Positions 8,352-16,176 of a stretch of 64,000 nucleotides of DNA are shown one piece after another; within the stretch, counting starts at the first letter, position 1; the number at the start of each line of letters is the position of its first letter. The DNA lies in NCBI GenBank assembly GCA_045606265.1, contig JAZURO010000032.1:10265-74264 (forward strand), given 5' to 3'. A model generated the notes under the pieces. The model was not told the origin of the DNA. It saw only the letters and a program-made list of their open reading frames with translations, and ran no database searches. Origin of the DNA: RGIG4608 sp045606265 (GTDB lineage Bacteria; Bacillota; Clostridia; Oscillospirales; CAG-272). The translations under genes and the position numbers were made by a program.

Positions 8352-9326
8352 TTAGTTTGCGTATCTTATTTGTTGCGATACCCCCATTTTATAAGAAATA
8401 AGTTTGTCTGAATCAAGATTTTCGTTATGCATTTTTATTGCGTTTATCTGACTATTTTCATAAGTTTTATAGAAGTATTCTCCCGTGTCAGTATTACAGC
8501 AGCTTGAATACTGCGTGCGTTCATACTTGTTTCCAACCATAACGGTTCCTTCAATTTGCTCAACTGATGAAAGAATATGGAAAAACTGTGTGATTTCCTC
8601 ATTTTCTAAGCCGTTTATTCTGGAATTCAGCTTGTTAAATGAGCATCTTACAAATCTCGATACTGAGGAATTGTCCCCGGGCAACCCAAGTGCGCCCATA
8701 CCCCTACTGTAATTCTCCAATTTCACCTTATCAGAGAACTTATTTATAGGTTCTGCACTTGAAATACCCATATAGTTGTTTAAGTTCATCATCTGATAGT
8801 CAAACGGTGGATTATTAGTTAATACTCCAATTGGGTTTGGATAAATTATACTTCCATCTTGTGTATTTTCCCACGTAATACTCTTACTTTTATCAGAAAT
8901 CATCCAATGCAACTGTGCATTTTGTAAATTATCTGTAAACCTTTTATCAACTATATTAATTTTCTTTATAAGCTCTTCAGATTCATCCACCGACCTACAC
9001 TTTCCAAGAATATAGGGCAAAATTTCATATGGTGCTAAATTAATTTTATTTGGATCTTCCCTGGCACTAAGATACGCATTGCCAACAAAATTAAGTCCCG
9101 CAACACTTAATCCATATTCGTTAGTTCCATCAAAGTATAAGGGATAATTCTCAACAACAAACGCTGTCCCTATAATCGCAAAATGCCTTCGCTCTATTTC
9201 TCCCGACTTATATCTGAAAATGTAATTCCTTGGAGTAATTACTATACTTTCCCCATACCGTTTCTCCAAATCCAGGTTTCTGCCAAAATAATGATTATTC
9301 CCTTTAATACTTATTGCAGTACACAT
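8352..9326 (-). CDS. bsh: Choloylglycine hydrolase family enzyme, probable bile salt hydrolase
   Basis: 324 residues, the usual length. This N-terminal-nucleophile amidase family removes glycine or taurine from conjugated bile salts; some members cleave penicillin V or acyl-homoserine lactones. Cys2 becomes the nucleophile after Met removal. The expected active-site set is present: C2, R16, D19, N79 (AGLNF), N171 (TNNPPF) and R224 (SVSRFVR). The C-terminal half, with FFHILSSVEQIEGT and YENSQINAI, closely resembles the clostridial bile salt hydrolases I know. No signal peptide, so cytoplasmic. It is a single-gene unit with an 11-bp inverted repeat covering its ribosome binding site. Bile salt activity is likely but not proven by sequence. 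Confidence 0.88.
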   Translation of the reverse strand: MCTAISIKGNNHYFGRNLDLEKRYGESIVITPRNYIFRYKSGEIERRHFAIIGTAFVVENYPLYFDGTNEYGLSVAGLNFVGNAYLSAREDPNKINLAPYEILPYILGKCRSVDESEELIKKINIVDKRFTDNLQNAQLHWMISDKSKSITWENTQDGSIIYPNPIGVLTNNPPFDYQMMNLNNYMGISSAEPINKFSDKVKLENYSRGMGALGLPGDNSSVSRFVRCSFNKLNSRINGLENEEITQFFHILSSVEQIEGTVMVGNKYERTQYSSCCNTDTGEYFYKTYENSQINAIKMHNENLDSDKLISYKMGVSQQIRYAN

Positions 9327-9356
9327 ATAATCACATCCTTTCTATGATGTGATTAT
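9327..9356 (-). promoter_or_regulatory. Inverted repeat abutting the bsh start codon
   Basis: Two perfect 11-base arms (9327-9337 and 9346-9356) with an 8-base spacer lie immediately upstream of the ATG (9324-9326). In the mRNA the SD (AAAGGATG) is split between loop and 3' arm, so folding would hide it. As DNA it could equally be a repressor operator. Confidence 0.75.
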
Positions 9357-9380
9357 TACCACTTTTCAGAATAATAATAA

Positions 9381-9401
9381 GGGCGGTGCTAAGCACCGCC
9401 C
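9381..9401 (-). terminator. Terminator after the ABC transporter/zinc-ribbon pair
   Basis: A 9-bp perfect GC-rich stem (9381-9389 with 9393-9401, 3-base loop), followed on the minus strand by a T-rich but interrupted tail (TTATTATTATT). It is just past the stop at 9407. Confidence 0.8.
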
Positions 9402-9406
9402 TGAAA

Positions 9407-9820
9407 TTACGTTTTTCTATCAAATTGGGTTGAGCATTTAACGCAAGTTATTGTTATCTTGCCCCTGCCCTTTGGTACACGGAGCCACGTTTTACATTTT
9501 GGACAACGATAAAATTTATGCGTTTTTCTTTGCTTCCACTTTGCTTTTCTGATATTAATAAATCCAAGATATCTTTTATTCTCCTGAACGCGCTTATATA
9601 CATTCTTAGAAAAAATTCTGAAATATGCATATATCATCAAAGCCCAACTTACAAGCGAAAGAATATACTTTACAATCCACTGATTCTGAGGCCAGAATCC
9701 ATAGATCAAAAAGACAATGATAGACGAAATTAGGAATAATTTAGCTAAATCGTCAAATCCGTTTCTTCCGTAAAAAAACTTTCTAATTTTACCTGCAAGT
9801 CTAAACAAAAAGTTTCTCAC
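9407..9820 (-). CDS. Small membrane protein with C-terminal zinc ribbon
   Basis: 137 residues. Two hydrophobic segments (about 27-43 and 49-67) are followed by a basic stretch and a C-terminal zinc ribbon: CPKC around residue 107-110 and CVKC near 127-130. It is not a family with a function known to me. It lies 15 bases after the ABC transporter gene and shares its terminator, so the two are probably co-transcribed. Confidence 0.65.
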   Translation of the reverse strand: MRNFLFRLAGKIRKFFYGRNGFDDLAKLFLISSIIVFLIYGFWPQNQWIVKYILSLVSWALMIYAYFRIFSKNVYKRVQENKRYLGFINIRKAKWKQRKTHKFYRCPKCKTWLRVPKGRGKITITCVKCSTQFDRKT

Positions 9821-9835
9821 TGTTTTACACTTCCT

Positions 9836-12562
9836 TTATTCTGTTCTCAATGCAATTACCGGATCTTTTTTAGATGCTGTCTTTGATGGGAACAAGCCAG
9901 CAATAAACGTAAGCACCATACTGATTCCCACAAGAATAATTGCGGGTACAGGTTCAAGAACTGCTTGAAGATTTTCAAGACCTGTAAGATTGAGAAGAAT
10001 AATATTAATTATTACTATCAATCCAAGCGAGCATACGATACCTATTATACCTGCTACAAATCCGACAAACAATGTTTCTGCATTAAATACTCTAGCAATA
10101 TCTCGTTTTGACGCGCCAATAGCACGAAGAATACCAATTTCCTTAGTTCTTTCAAGAACTGAAATATACGTAATGATACCAATCATAATTGAGGATACAA
10201 CCAACGAAATTGCTACAAATGCGATCAATACGTAAGAAATAGCATCAATAATTGTAGTTACCGAATTCATAAGCAACGCAACTGTATCGGAATATACTAT
10301 TTTATCGTCCTCAGGTTGCTGTGCATTATACTCACTTATTATTTCGTTAATACGTTCTTTTGCTTCAAAATCTTTGGGATAAATTGAAATTGAAGTAGGA
10401 TTATCAATATCCACATATCCAAGCGCCTTGAGGTTCTCCTCGTATGTGTTATCGGTAATTTTATCTTCATTCAATTTATTGATTATCATTTTCATCAATG
10501 ATTCGGCATTGGTAGGAACATACTGAGTAATAATGTCTTTCAAATACGGCATGTTCAGCTCATCAGCAATATACTCAATAATAAATGTCGTGTCTATACC
10601 GGGATATTTTTCAATCAATTCCTTTATTATTGGAAAACTATCCATTGTATAGCCCTCAGAATCGAATCTGATACCGGTAAATACATCCACTTCTTTATTG
10701 TTAAGCTGCGCCTTTACAACATCACTATTATTGGTTTTGTAGATGATGTCTTCTTTAAGACCAGACAAATAACCAATTGTACCAATATTACTCATAGCTG
10801 TCGAATCACTTGTGGGGCGAACAATACCAACAATTTTAAGATCCATTGCATCATCAATGCGTTGGTTCAAAATTTCGCTATCTCGTTTGTAATCAGGGTT
10901 AAGCTTTTTTACATTTCCATCTTCAAAAGTATAATAATCACTGCTCAAAAGAACTTTGAATTGGAAATTGTATATTTCTTCGTATGTGTAATCAGTTGCA
11001 GGAATATCAAATTCAACCTTAGTACCGTTAATCTGAGCTTTTATCGCCTCTTCCATATATTCCTGAATCTCGGCAAAATCTCTGATTCCAAGTACATAAA
11101 GAGTATAGTCGGAGATCTGATTATTCTGGTCAACAATCAAAACTATCTCATTAATATTTTCAGGATACTTACCGTCAACAAGCTCGTATTCATTCCTTAT
11201 ATGCTCATCCGAACCTACCAACTCGGTCCATCCGGTTGCACTTGCAGCTGGTCCCATCAATGAGGTCATACTCATCATCATATCTTTGGAAGTTCCCGTA
11301 ACACCCATAGAATCATATATAGCCGTCATACCCTGTGAACTGTTTCTGTAAGTACCGTCTTCCTGCAAAAGATACATATCCCAGCTTGGAGTATATTCAT
11401 ACTTAATATCGGTACAGAGACTTTTCAACTCAGAATTGGACTCAATAAAGCTCTTAAATTTTTTAAGATTATTTGTAGCCACTGAGTTTGTCATCATAGA
11501 CAACATTTGACCCATAATTTGACTGGAATATACTTTTCCGGGCTCTCTTTCCTGATTAGCCGATTCTGAGGCTTGCATCATTGAGGACATCATAGCGGTT
11601 GGATCCATAGCATTTTGCTGAATGATTAATGGATACGAGGACATAGTATCTTCCTCAATAGATTGGATATACGCATTAACACCGGTTGAAACCGACAATA
11701 TTAGCGCAATACCAATAATACCGATCGAGCCGGCAAATGAAGTTAAGAAAGTTCTTCCCTTCTTTGTCATAAGATTGTTAAAAGAGAGGGATAGAGCAGT
11801 CCAGAATGACATTGAAGATTTTTTCTTCTTTTTGATGGATTTGCGCTTTGTCTGCTTTTCTTCAAGCTCTTCTTTTTCCGCAGAATCAAATGGATTTGAA
11901 TCACCAACAAGATTACCGTCGTGAAGATTAATGATTCTGGTAGAATACTTTTCAGCCAACTCAGGATTATGCGTAACCATAATTACAAGTCTGTCTTTGG
12001 CAATTTCTTTCAAAAGATCCATTACCTGAACACTAGTCTCAGAGTCAAGTGCACCCGTAGGTTCATCAGCAAGCAAAATATCGGGATCGTTAATAAGAGC
12101 TCTTGCAATAGCAACTCTTTGCATTTGACCACCCGAAAGCTGATTTGGACGTTTGTTCATTTGTGAACGCAAACCAACTTTGTCAAGCGCCTGAACTGCA
12201 CGTTTTCTTCTTTCGTTTTTGGAAACGCCACTGAGCGTCAACGCAAGCTCAACGTTTGCCAAAACAGATTGATGTGAAATCAAGTTATAACTTTGGAAAA
12301 TAAATCCAATGGAATGGTTTCTGTAAGTATCCCAATCAGAGTCGCTATAATCTTTTGTAGAGATACCGTTAATGATCAAATCTCCGCTTGTGTAATGATC
12401 CAATCCACCCACTATGTTCAACAGGGTAGTTTTACCGCAGCCGGATTGACCAAGTATGGAAACGAATTCACTCTGTCTGAATTTTATGCTGACTCCCTTA
12501 AGGGCTTCAACAGCAGACTCGTCTTTTCCGTATGTCTTTTTGATGTTAATAAGCTCTAACAT
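9836..12562 (-). CDS. ABC transporter, ATPase fused to FtsX-type permease
   Basis: 908 residues. The first about 225 residues are a MacB/LolD-type ATPase: Walker A GQSGCGKTT (near 38), signature LSGGQ (near 142), Walker B DILLADEPTGALDSET, H-loop MVTHN. A basic linker leads to a transmembrane helix near residue 270, then an about 480-residue extracellular domain rich in Met, Ser and acidic residues, and three more C-terminal helices of the FtsX type (from ISYVLIAFVAISLVVSS). Such fusions are mechanotransmission ABC proteins that act on lipoproteins, peptides or antibiotics rather than moving small solutes. The substrate is unknown; no sensor kinase pair or peptide gene adjoins. Confidence 0.88.
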   Translation of the reverse strand: MLELINIKKTYGKDESAVEALKGVSIKFRQSEFVSILGQSGCGKTTLLNIVGGLDHYTSGDLIINGISTKDYSDSDWDTYRNHSIGFIFQSYNLISHQSVLANVELALTLSGVSKNERRKRAVQALDKVGLRSQMNKRPNQLSGGQMQRVAIARALINDPDILLADEPTGALDSETSVQVMDLLKEIAKDRLVIMVTHNPELAEKYSTRIINLHDGNLVGDSNPFDSAEKEELEEKQTKRKSIKKKKKSSMSFWTALSLSFNNLMTKKGRTFLTSFAGSIGIIGIALILSVSTGVNAYIQSIEEDTMSSYPLIIQQNAMDPTAMMSSMMQASESANQEREPGKVYSSQIMGQMLSMMTNSVATNNLKKFKSFIESNSELKSLCTDIKYEYTPSWDMYLLQEDGTYRNSSQGMTAIYDSMGVTGTSKDMMMSMTSLMGPAASATGWTELVGSDEHIRNEYELVDGKYPENINEIVLIVDQNNQISDYTLYVLGIRDFAEIQEYMEEAIKAQINGTKVEFDIPATDYTYEEIYNFQFKVLLSSDYYTFEDGNVKKLNPDYKRDSEILNQRIDDAMDLKIVGIVRPTSDSTAMSNIGTIGYLSGLKEDIIYKTNNSDVVKAQLNNKEVDVFTGIRFDSEGYTMDSFPIIKELIEKYPGIDTTFIIEYIADELNMPYLKDIITQYVPTNAESLMKMIINKLNEDKITDNTYEENLKALGYVDIDNPTSISIYPKDFEAKERINEIISEYNAQQPEDDKIVYSDTVALLMNSVTTIIDAISYVLIAFVAISLVVSSIMIGIITYISVLERTKEIGILRAIGASKRDIARVFNAETLFVGFVAGIIGIVCSLGLIVIINIILLNLTGLENLQAVLEPVPAIILVGISMVLTFIAGLFPSKTASKKDPVIALRTE

Positions 12563-12695
12563 TTTTACACCTACTTTTCCGTTTATATTCTAAGTAAATA
12601 TTAACCTACAAACCTTAAAAATTCCTTAAATAAATACAATATGTAAAAAATGCTTAATTTTTTTTTGTTTTTTTGTGCCTTAGTAACAAAAATAA

Positions 12696-12705
12696 CAATA
12701 TATTG
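12696..12705 (+). promoter_or_regulatory. NrdR box 1 upstream of nrdD
   Basis: CAATATATTG fits the NrdR core CWATATATWG at every position. It lies ten bases upstream of the -35 and exactly 31 bp (three helical turns) from box 2, the arrangement known for NrdR operators. Confidence 0.82.
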
Positions 12706-12714
12706 ATTTTTCTC

Positions 12715-12743
12715 TTGACAGAAACACAATATATAGTTATAAT
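12715..12743 (+). promoter_or_regulatory. Sigma-A promoter of nrdDG
   Basis: Perfect consensus: TTGACA (12715-12720), 17-base spacer, TATAAT (12738-12743). NrdR box 2 fills most of the spacer. The start is predicted near 12750, about 50 bases ahead of the nrdD start codon. Confidence 0.9.
12727..12736 (+). promoter_or_regulatory. NrdR box 2 within the nrdD promoter spacer
   Basis: CAATATATAG fits CWATATATWG; the flanks (ACA before, TTA after) keep most of the wider 16-base consensus. Lying between -35 and -10, a bound NrdR-nucleotide complex would block RNA polymerase. Confidence 0.82.
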
Positions 12744-12802
12744 TAGAATGTCGAATTTTAGTGTTAATTTCAAATTAATAAGTTTAATTAAGAGGAGGTT
12801 TT

Positions 12803-14977
12803 ATGAAAATCATTAAAAGAAATGGTTCGGAAGCGATCTTTGATCCTAACAAAATAATCGTAGCCGTAACCAAAGCAAATGAAAGCGTAGTTCCCAGCGC
12901 AAGAATGACCGACATTCAGATTAAGAGAATCGCTGAGGACGTTGAAATGGCAGCTCTCCATATGAACCGTTCATTGAACGTTGAAGAGATACAGGATATG
13001 GTCGAGGACCAAATTATGAATCAGCGTGCGTTTGACGTTGCAAGAAGATATATTACATACAGATACACTAGAGCTCTCGTCAGAAAATCAAATACTACTG
13101 ACGAACAGATACTTAGCTTAATAGAATGTAACAATGAAGAAGTAAAACAAGAAAATTCAAACAAGAATCCTACCGTAAACAGCGTACAGCGTGACTATAT
13201 GGCGGGTGAAGTCAGCAAGGATATCACAAAAAGAATTCTGTTGCCTGCTGACATAGTTGAAGCACATGAAAAAGGAATCATACACTTCCACGATTCCGAC
13301 TACTTTGCTCAGCACATGCACAACTGTGATCTTGTAAATCTTGAGGATATGCTTCAAAACGGTACCGTAATCAGCGGCACAATGATCGAAAAACCTCACA
13401 GCTTTTCTACCGCTTGTAATATTGCTACCCAAATCATCGCACAGGTAGCTTCTTGCCAATACGGTGGTCAAAGTATAAGCCTTACTCACCTTGCACCCTT
13501 TGTCGATATTAGCAGACAAAAGATAAGAGTCAAGGTTGAAAATGAGCTTAAAACAATAAATCCCGACGTAACGCTTGAAGATATTGATAGAATAACAGAA
13601 GAACGTTTGCTTGAAGAGATAAGAAGCGGCGTTCAGACAATTCAATATCAGGTAGTTACTTTGATGACTACCAACGGACAAGCCCCCTTCGTTACTGTAT
13701 TTATGTATCTCAACGAAGCAAAAAATGAGCAGGAAAAGAAGGACCTCGCAATTATTATCGAAGAAACTCTTAAACAAAGATATCAGGGAGTTAAAAATGA
13801 AAAGGGTGTTTGGGTAACCCCCGCCTTCCCCAAGCTGATATACGTTCTTGAAGAAGACAATATTCACGAGGATAGTCCTTATTATTATCTCACAAAGCTT
13901 GCAGCTAAATGCACAGCTAAGAGAATGGTTCCCGACTATATTTCCGAAAAAATAATGCTCCAGAATAAAATCGATAAAAATGGCGATGGACATTGTTATA
14001 CATGTATGGGATGCAGAAGCTTCTTAACCCCCTATATTGATGAGAACGGACAGCCCAAGTATTACGGTAGATTCAATCAAGGTGTAGTTACTGTTAATCT
14101 TGTTGACATTGGTCTTTCCGCAGAGGGTGATATAAATAGATTCTGGCAGATTTTTGATGAAAGAATGGAGCTTTGTCACAGAGCACTCCAATGCCGTCAT
14201 GAGAGACTTACCGGCACACTTTCTGATGCAGCACCGATTCTTTGGCAACACGGAGCTCTTCTTAGACTCCCCAAAGGTGAAGTGATTGACAAATATCTTC
14301 ACGGTGGATATTCTACACTTTCTCTCGGCTATGCAGGACTTTGGGAATGCGTTCTTGCTTTGAACGGTAAGAAATTAACCGAACCTGACGGTGAAAAATT
14401 GGGGCTTGAGATTATGAAAAAGCTCAATGAATATACTGCTAAGTGGAAGGCTGCTGAATGTATTGATTATTCCCTTTACGGTACTCCCCTTGAGAGCACA
14501 ACATATAAATTTGCAAAATGCTTGCAAAAACGATTCGGTATTCGCAAGGGTATTACCGATAAAACGTATATAACAAATAGTTACCATATTCACGTAACCG
14601 AGGAAATTGACGCCTTCAAGAAGTTGGCTATCGAAGCAAAGTTCCAGGCCCTTTCTCCTGGTGGCGCTATTTCATACGTTGAAGTTCCCAATATGCAAAA
14701 TAATATAGATGCTGTATTGTCAGTTATGAAATTCATATACGATAATATTATGTATGCCGAGCTTAACACAAAGAGCGACTACTGTCAGCTTTGTGGATTT
14801 GATGGCGAAATTGAAGTTGTTGATATTGAAGGCAAGCTCGTATGGCAATGTCCGAACTGTGGCAACACCGATCAGGCTACTATGAACGTTGCAAGACGAA
14901 CATGTGGATATATTGGCACACAATACTGGAATCAAGGAAGAACGCAAGAAATTAAAGAAAGAGTTCTTCATTTATAA
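12803..14977 (+). CDS. nrdD: Anaerobic (class III) ribonucleoside-triphosphate reductase
   Basis: 724 residues. It reduces ribonucleoside triphosphates to deoxynucleotides with a glycyl radical in the absence of oxygen. An N-terminal ATP-cone (from MKIIKRNGSEAIFDPNKI to about residue 95) gives allosteric control. The C-terminal zinc site has CQLC and CPNC pairs, and the radical loop RRTCGYIG places the radical Gly near residue 702, about 22 residues from the end. SD AGGAGG precedes the start by five bases. It is read with the activase nrdG and is under two NrdR boxes. No aerobic reductase is in the window. Confidence 0.97.
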   Translation: MKIIKRNGSEAIFDPNKIIVAVTKANESVVPSARMTDIQIKRIAEDVEMAALHMNRSLNVEEIQDMVEDQIMNQRAFDVARRYITYRYTRALVRKSNTTDEQILSLIECNNEEVKQENSNKNPTVNSVQRDYMAGEVSKDITKRILLPADIVEAHEKGIIHFHDSDYFAQHMHNCDLVNLEDMLQNGTVISGTMIEKPHSFSTACNIATQIIAQVASCQYGGQSISLTHLAPFVDISRQKIRVKVENELKTINPDVTLEDIDRITEERLLEEIRSGVQTIQYQVVTLMTTNGQAPFVTVFMYLNEAKNEQEKKDLAIIIEETLKQRYQGVKNEKGVWVTPAFPKLIYVLEEDNIHEDSPYYYLTKLAAKCTAKRMVPDYISEKIMLQNKIDKNGDGHCYTCMGCRSFLTPYIDENGQPKYYGRFNQGVVTVNLVDIGLSAEGDINRFWQIFDERMELCHRALQCRHERLTGTLSDAAPILWQHGALLRLPKGEVIDKYLHGGYSTLSLGYAGLWECVLALNGKKLTEPDGEKLGLEIMKKLNEYTAKWKAAECIDYSLYGTPLESTTYKFAKCLQKRFGIRKGITDKTYITNSYHIHVTEEIDAFKKLAIEAKFQALSPGGAISYVEVPNMQNNIDAVLSVMKFIYDNIMYAELNTKSDYCQLCGFDGEIEVVDIEGKLVWQCPNCGNTDQATMNVARRTCGYIGTQYWNQGRTQEIKERVLHL

Positions 14978-14983
14978 AAAATC

Positions 14984-15014
14984 ACAATCCCTTGCTTACA
15001 AAGCAAGGGATTGT
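14984..15014 (+). promoter_or_regulatory. Hairpin between nrdD and nrdG
   Basis: A perfect 12-bp stem (14984-14995 with 15003-15014, 7-base loop) starts seven bases after the nrdD stop and ends about 11 bases before the nrdG SD. There is no T run, so it is probably an mRNA processing or stability element rather than a terminator. Confidence 0.6.
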
Positions 15015-15031
15015 TAATCAAAGGTAAAATT

Positions 15032-15592
15032 ATGAATTATGCACTTATTCGTGAAAATGATATAGCTAACGGTCCCGGTGTAAGAACTTCCCTTTTTGTA
15101 AGCGGTTGCCGTCATCATTGTAAGGGCTGTTTTAATCCTGAGACTTGGAATTTTAGTTATGGACAGCCATTCACTCAGAATGAAATTGACTACATTATAG
15201 AAGCAACTATGCCTTCGTTTGTTGAGGGGCTTACACTTCTTGGAGGTGAACCTTTTGAACCTGAAAACCAAGAAGCTCTTATCGAGCTTTTGAAGCAATT
15301 CAAGAAAAAAATACCTAACAAGAAAGTTTGGTGCTACACGGGTTTTAGTTTTGAAAATGAACTGCTACCCAAAATACACAAGAACGAGGAAAACGTTCAG
15401 AGATTATTAGAACATATAGACGTGTTGGTGGACGGTAAATTCGTTGAAGAATTAAAAAGCTCTGCATTATTATTCAGAGGGTCCTCTAATCAAAACATAA
15501 TTGATGTTCCCTCTTCTTTGAAATCGAACAAACTCGTATTGTTAGATGGCAAATGGGAAAGAACCATGGGAAGCGGCAACATATACGACTAA
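15032..15592 (+). CDS. nrdG: Anaerobic ribonucleotide reductase activating protein
   Basis: 186 residues, radical-SAM. It transfers a hydrogen abstraction to NrdD to form its glycyl radical. The 4Fe-4S motif CX3CX2C is at C26, C30, C33 (GCRHHCKGC), followed by the GGEPF loop (near 77). The frame could begin with TTG at 15011, but that codon lies in the upstream hairpin; ATG 15032 has an AAAGG SD seven bases away and gives the normal family start MNYALIRENDIANGPG. It is co-transcribed with nrdD. Confidence 0.96.
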   Translation: MNYALIRENDIANGPGVRTSLFVSGCRHHCKGCFNPETWNFSYGQPFTQNEIDYIIEATMPSFVEGLTLLGGEPFEPENQEALIELLKQFKKKIPNKKVWCYTGFSFENELLPKIHKNEENVQRLLEHIDVLVDGKFVEELKSSALLFRGSSNQNIIDVPSSLKSNKLVLLDGKWERTMGSGNIYD

Positions 15593-15623
15593 AAAAAGCT
15601 CAATCTTACGATTGAGCTTTTTG
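15592..15623. terminator. Bidirectional terminator after nrdG
   Basis: A 9-bp perfect stem (15597-15605 with 15610-15618, TTAC loop) has an A run on the left and a T run on the right, so it can serve both nrdDG and the convergent gene ending at 15630. Confidence 0.88.
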
Positions 15624-15629
15624 TATTTA

Positions 15630-16037
15630 TCAGATGAATTTTCTCATTATATCTGTTACGTTTTCAGCGGGCAAAGAAGATGTGAGAATCACATTAACAT
15701 TACTTCTGAGTGCAAGTGCCTCAACTTCAAGCAAGAATTTTTCAAATGCGGGAACGTCCTCATTACAAATCTTCAAGCAAGAGTCAATAAAGATCTCGGT
15801 AACATCGTAGTTACTTGCTAAAATACCTGCCACAAATCCGAAAAGGGATTGAGCATCAGCCACCAAATATTCAACAGTATCTATAAGTCTAACTTGGCTG
15901 TTAACGTCATAACGCAATTTGTTACCCTTTTCAATGCAAACTACGCATCCCTTAGTTTCAGACTGCGCCTGATTTACCATTTCAATAAGAGTTTTTGTTT
16001 TGCCTGTACCCTTAACGCCAATTATCAATTTCACCAT
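15630..16037 (-). CDS. Small P-loop NTPase-like protein of unknown function
   Basis: 135 residues, no signal peptide or membrane segment. A Walker A motif GVKGTGKT occupies residues 7-14, and the segment TEIFIDSCLKIC near 90 could be a Walker B strand; a later LTSSLP strand fits a RecA/ThyK-like fold. The size is only that of the nucleotide-binding core. I do not recognise a named family. SD TGGAGG precedes the start, and its own promoter lies at 16090-16118. Confidence 0.7.
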   Translation of the reverse strand: MVKLIIGVKGTGKTKTLIEMVNQAQSETKGCVVCIEKGNKLRYDVNSQVRLIDTVEYLVADAQSLFGFVAGILASNYDVTEIFIDSCLKICNEDVPAFEKFLLEVEALALRSNVNVILTSSLPAENVTDIMRKFI

Positions 16038-16089
16038 AATAAAATTACCTCCAAGAGTTAATTAAAGCATTTTGCTTCCTTATGTATTA

Positions 16090-16118
16090 ATTATACACTA
16101 AGCTTTCAAAAAAAGCAA
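16090..16118 (-). promoter_or_regulatory. Candidate sigma-A promoter of the P-loop gene
   Basis: Minus strand TTGCTT (16118-16113), 17-base spacer, TATAAT (16095-16090); the start codon follows about 50 bases downstream. Confidence 0.6.
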
Positions 16119-16176
16119 GTAGTTTTAATAAAAAATTAACTAAAAATATACACAAAATTCTAAAAAATCTTGAAGA

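Noticed and set aside
13157..13993. Long minus-strand open frame (278 codons) inside nrdD
   Set aside because: Antisense to a fully conserved coding region; no SD, no family pattern, composition of a reversed coding strand.
15011..15031. TTG start for nrdG
   Set aside because: It lies in the hairpin, lacks an SD, and the ATG at 15032 gives the family's normal start.
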